NCBI GenBank assembly: GCA_031551755.1 | Contig: JAVBNE010000109.1 | Span: 1-5,988, forward strand | Length of the DNA: 5,988 bases | Source of the DNA: JAVBMU01 sp031551755 | GTDB taxonomy: Bacteria; Actinomycetota; Actinomycetes; Actinomycetales; Cellulomonadaceae | Direction of reading: 5' to 3' | Shown here: positions 5,838 through 5,988 of the stretch, piece after piece | Layout: every line of letters starts with the position of its first letter | How positions within the stretch are numbered: position 1 is the stretch's first letter | The notes under the pieces: model-generated | What the model was told of the DNA's origin: nothing | What the model saw: only the letters and a program-made list of their open reading frames with translations | Databases searched by the model: none | Program-made: the position numbers and the translations under genes

Positions 5838-5865
5838 TACAGGTTCGATCCTGACCGAGGTCGGT
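5838..5865 (+). other. tRNA T-arm/B-box-like remnant
   Basis: CAGG (5840-5843) pairs with CCTG (5850-5853) around TTCGAT, which is a T-arm with a loop one base short of the usual seven. The word GGTTCGATCC is close to the RNA polymerase III B-box. ACCGA (5854-5858) and TCGGT (5861-5865) then form a small palindrome. No D-arm, anticodon arm, acceptor stem or A-box is evident upstream. It is not a functional tRNA and may be a decayed tRNA-derived SINE head or a coincidence. Confidence 0.25.
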
Positions 5866-5910
5866 ATGTTCTTAACGACGAGGGAAAAGTGTCAAGTGGG
5901 CCTCTCCTCG

Positions 5911-5988
5911 GGTGGGGGGGGGCCCCGCGCGCGGCGGCGGGGGGGGGACGGGGCGGGGGGGGGGAAGGGGAGAGGCGGCGCGAGCAGG
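5911..5988. repeat. Terminal G/C-only tail (probable artefact)
   Basis: From about 5911 the sequence is almost only G and C, with long G-runs and CGCGCGCGGCGGCGG. This is unlike the AT-rich body and mirrors the poly-G at the other end. A degraded contig end is the simplest explanation, and nothing in it should be interpreted biologically. Confidence 0.75.

Noticed and set aside
5838..5865. A complete tRNA gene
   Set aside because: Only the T-arm-like part is visible. The acceptor, D and anticodon arms cannot be drawn.
1..5988. Prokaryotic or phage origin, CRISPR array, or bacterial mobile element
   Set aside because: There are no dense ORFs, ribosome binding sites, spaced direct repeats or recognisable bacterial genes anywhere in the window.

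Overview
The window looks like non-coding eukaryotic nuclear DNA, most likely from an invertebrate, although I cannot name the lineage. It is AT-rich and full of stop codons in all six frames. There is no long ORF, no Shine-Dalgarno/operon layout and no recognisable rRNA, complete tRNA, CRISPR or bacterial mobile element. The longest stop-free stretches (about 60-100 codons) are roughly what chance gives in about 6 kb, and several start only at GTG or TTG. I therefore annotate no intact protein-coding gene. Coding calls below are low-confidence candidates for exons, relics or small ORFs.

Both ends are compositionally abnormal. Positions 41-200 are nearly pure G with scattered T and C, and about 5911-5988 is a G/C-only tail. 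Abrupt G-runs at both ends suggest a contig whose ends are degraded sequence or polymerase/base-calling artefact. Real G-rich satellite DNA cannot be excluded. The 'glycine-rich' and 'proline-rich' ORFs there are meaningless.

Layout: 254-320 holds the first copy of a short diverged repeat with a conserved hairpin; its second, better preserved copy is at 2258-2330. A GC-rich island at about 541-657 is a possible exon. Positions 1498-1784 contain a doubled TCAGT initiator-like motif, a small hairpin, an ATG ORF and an overlapping frame with a CxxC motif. Positions 2020-2072 are G-rich and contain a textbook G-quadruplex motif close to the MYC Pu22 pattern. Positions 2237-2310 carry three back-to-back hairpins. 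Positions 2494-2910 are one reading frame with a single internal stop. Positions 3263-3474 and 3504-3635 hold short protein-like frames, the first vaguely transposase-like. Positions 4183-4202 are a C11-G-A8 junction. Positions 4693-5212 are the best candidate for a decayed coding sequence, needing one frameshift and two stops. Positions 5355-5417 are a nested inverted repeat, and 5838-5865 resembles a degenerate tRNA T-arm/B-box.

No genes can be shown to work together. The most economical reading is an intergenic or intronic segment made of decayed transposon and repeat fragments, with structure-forming DNA as its most concrete content.
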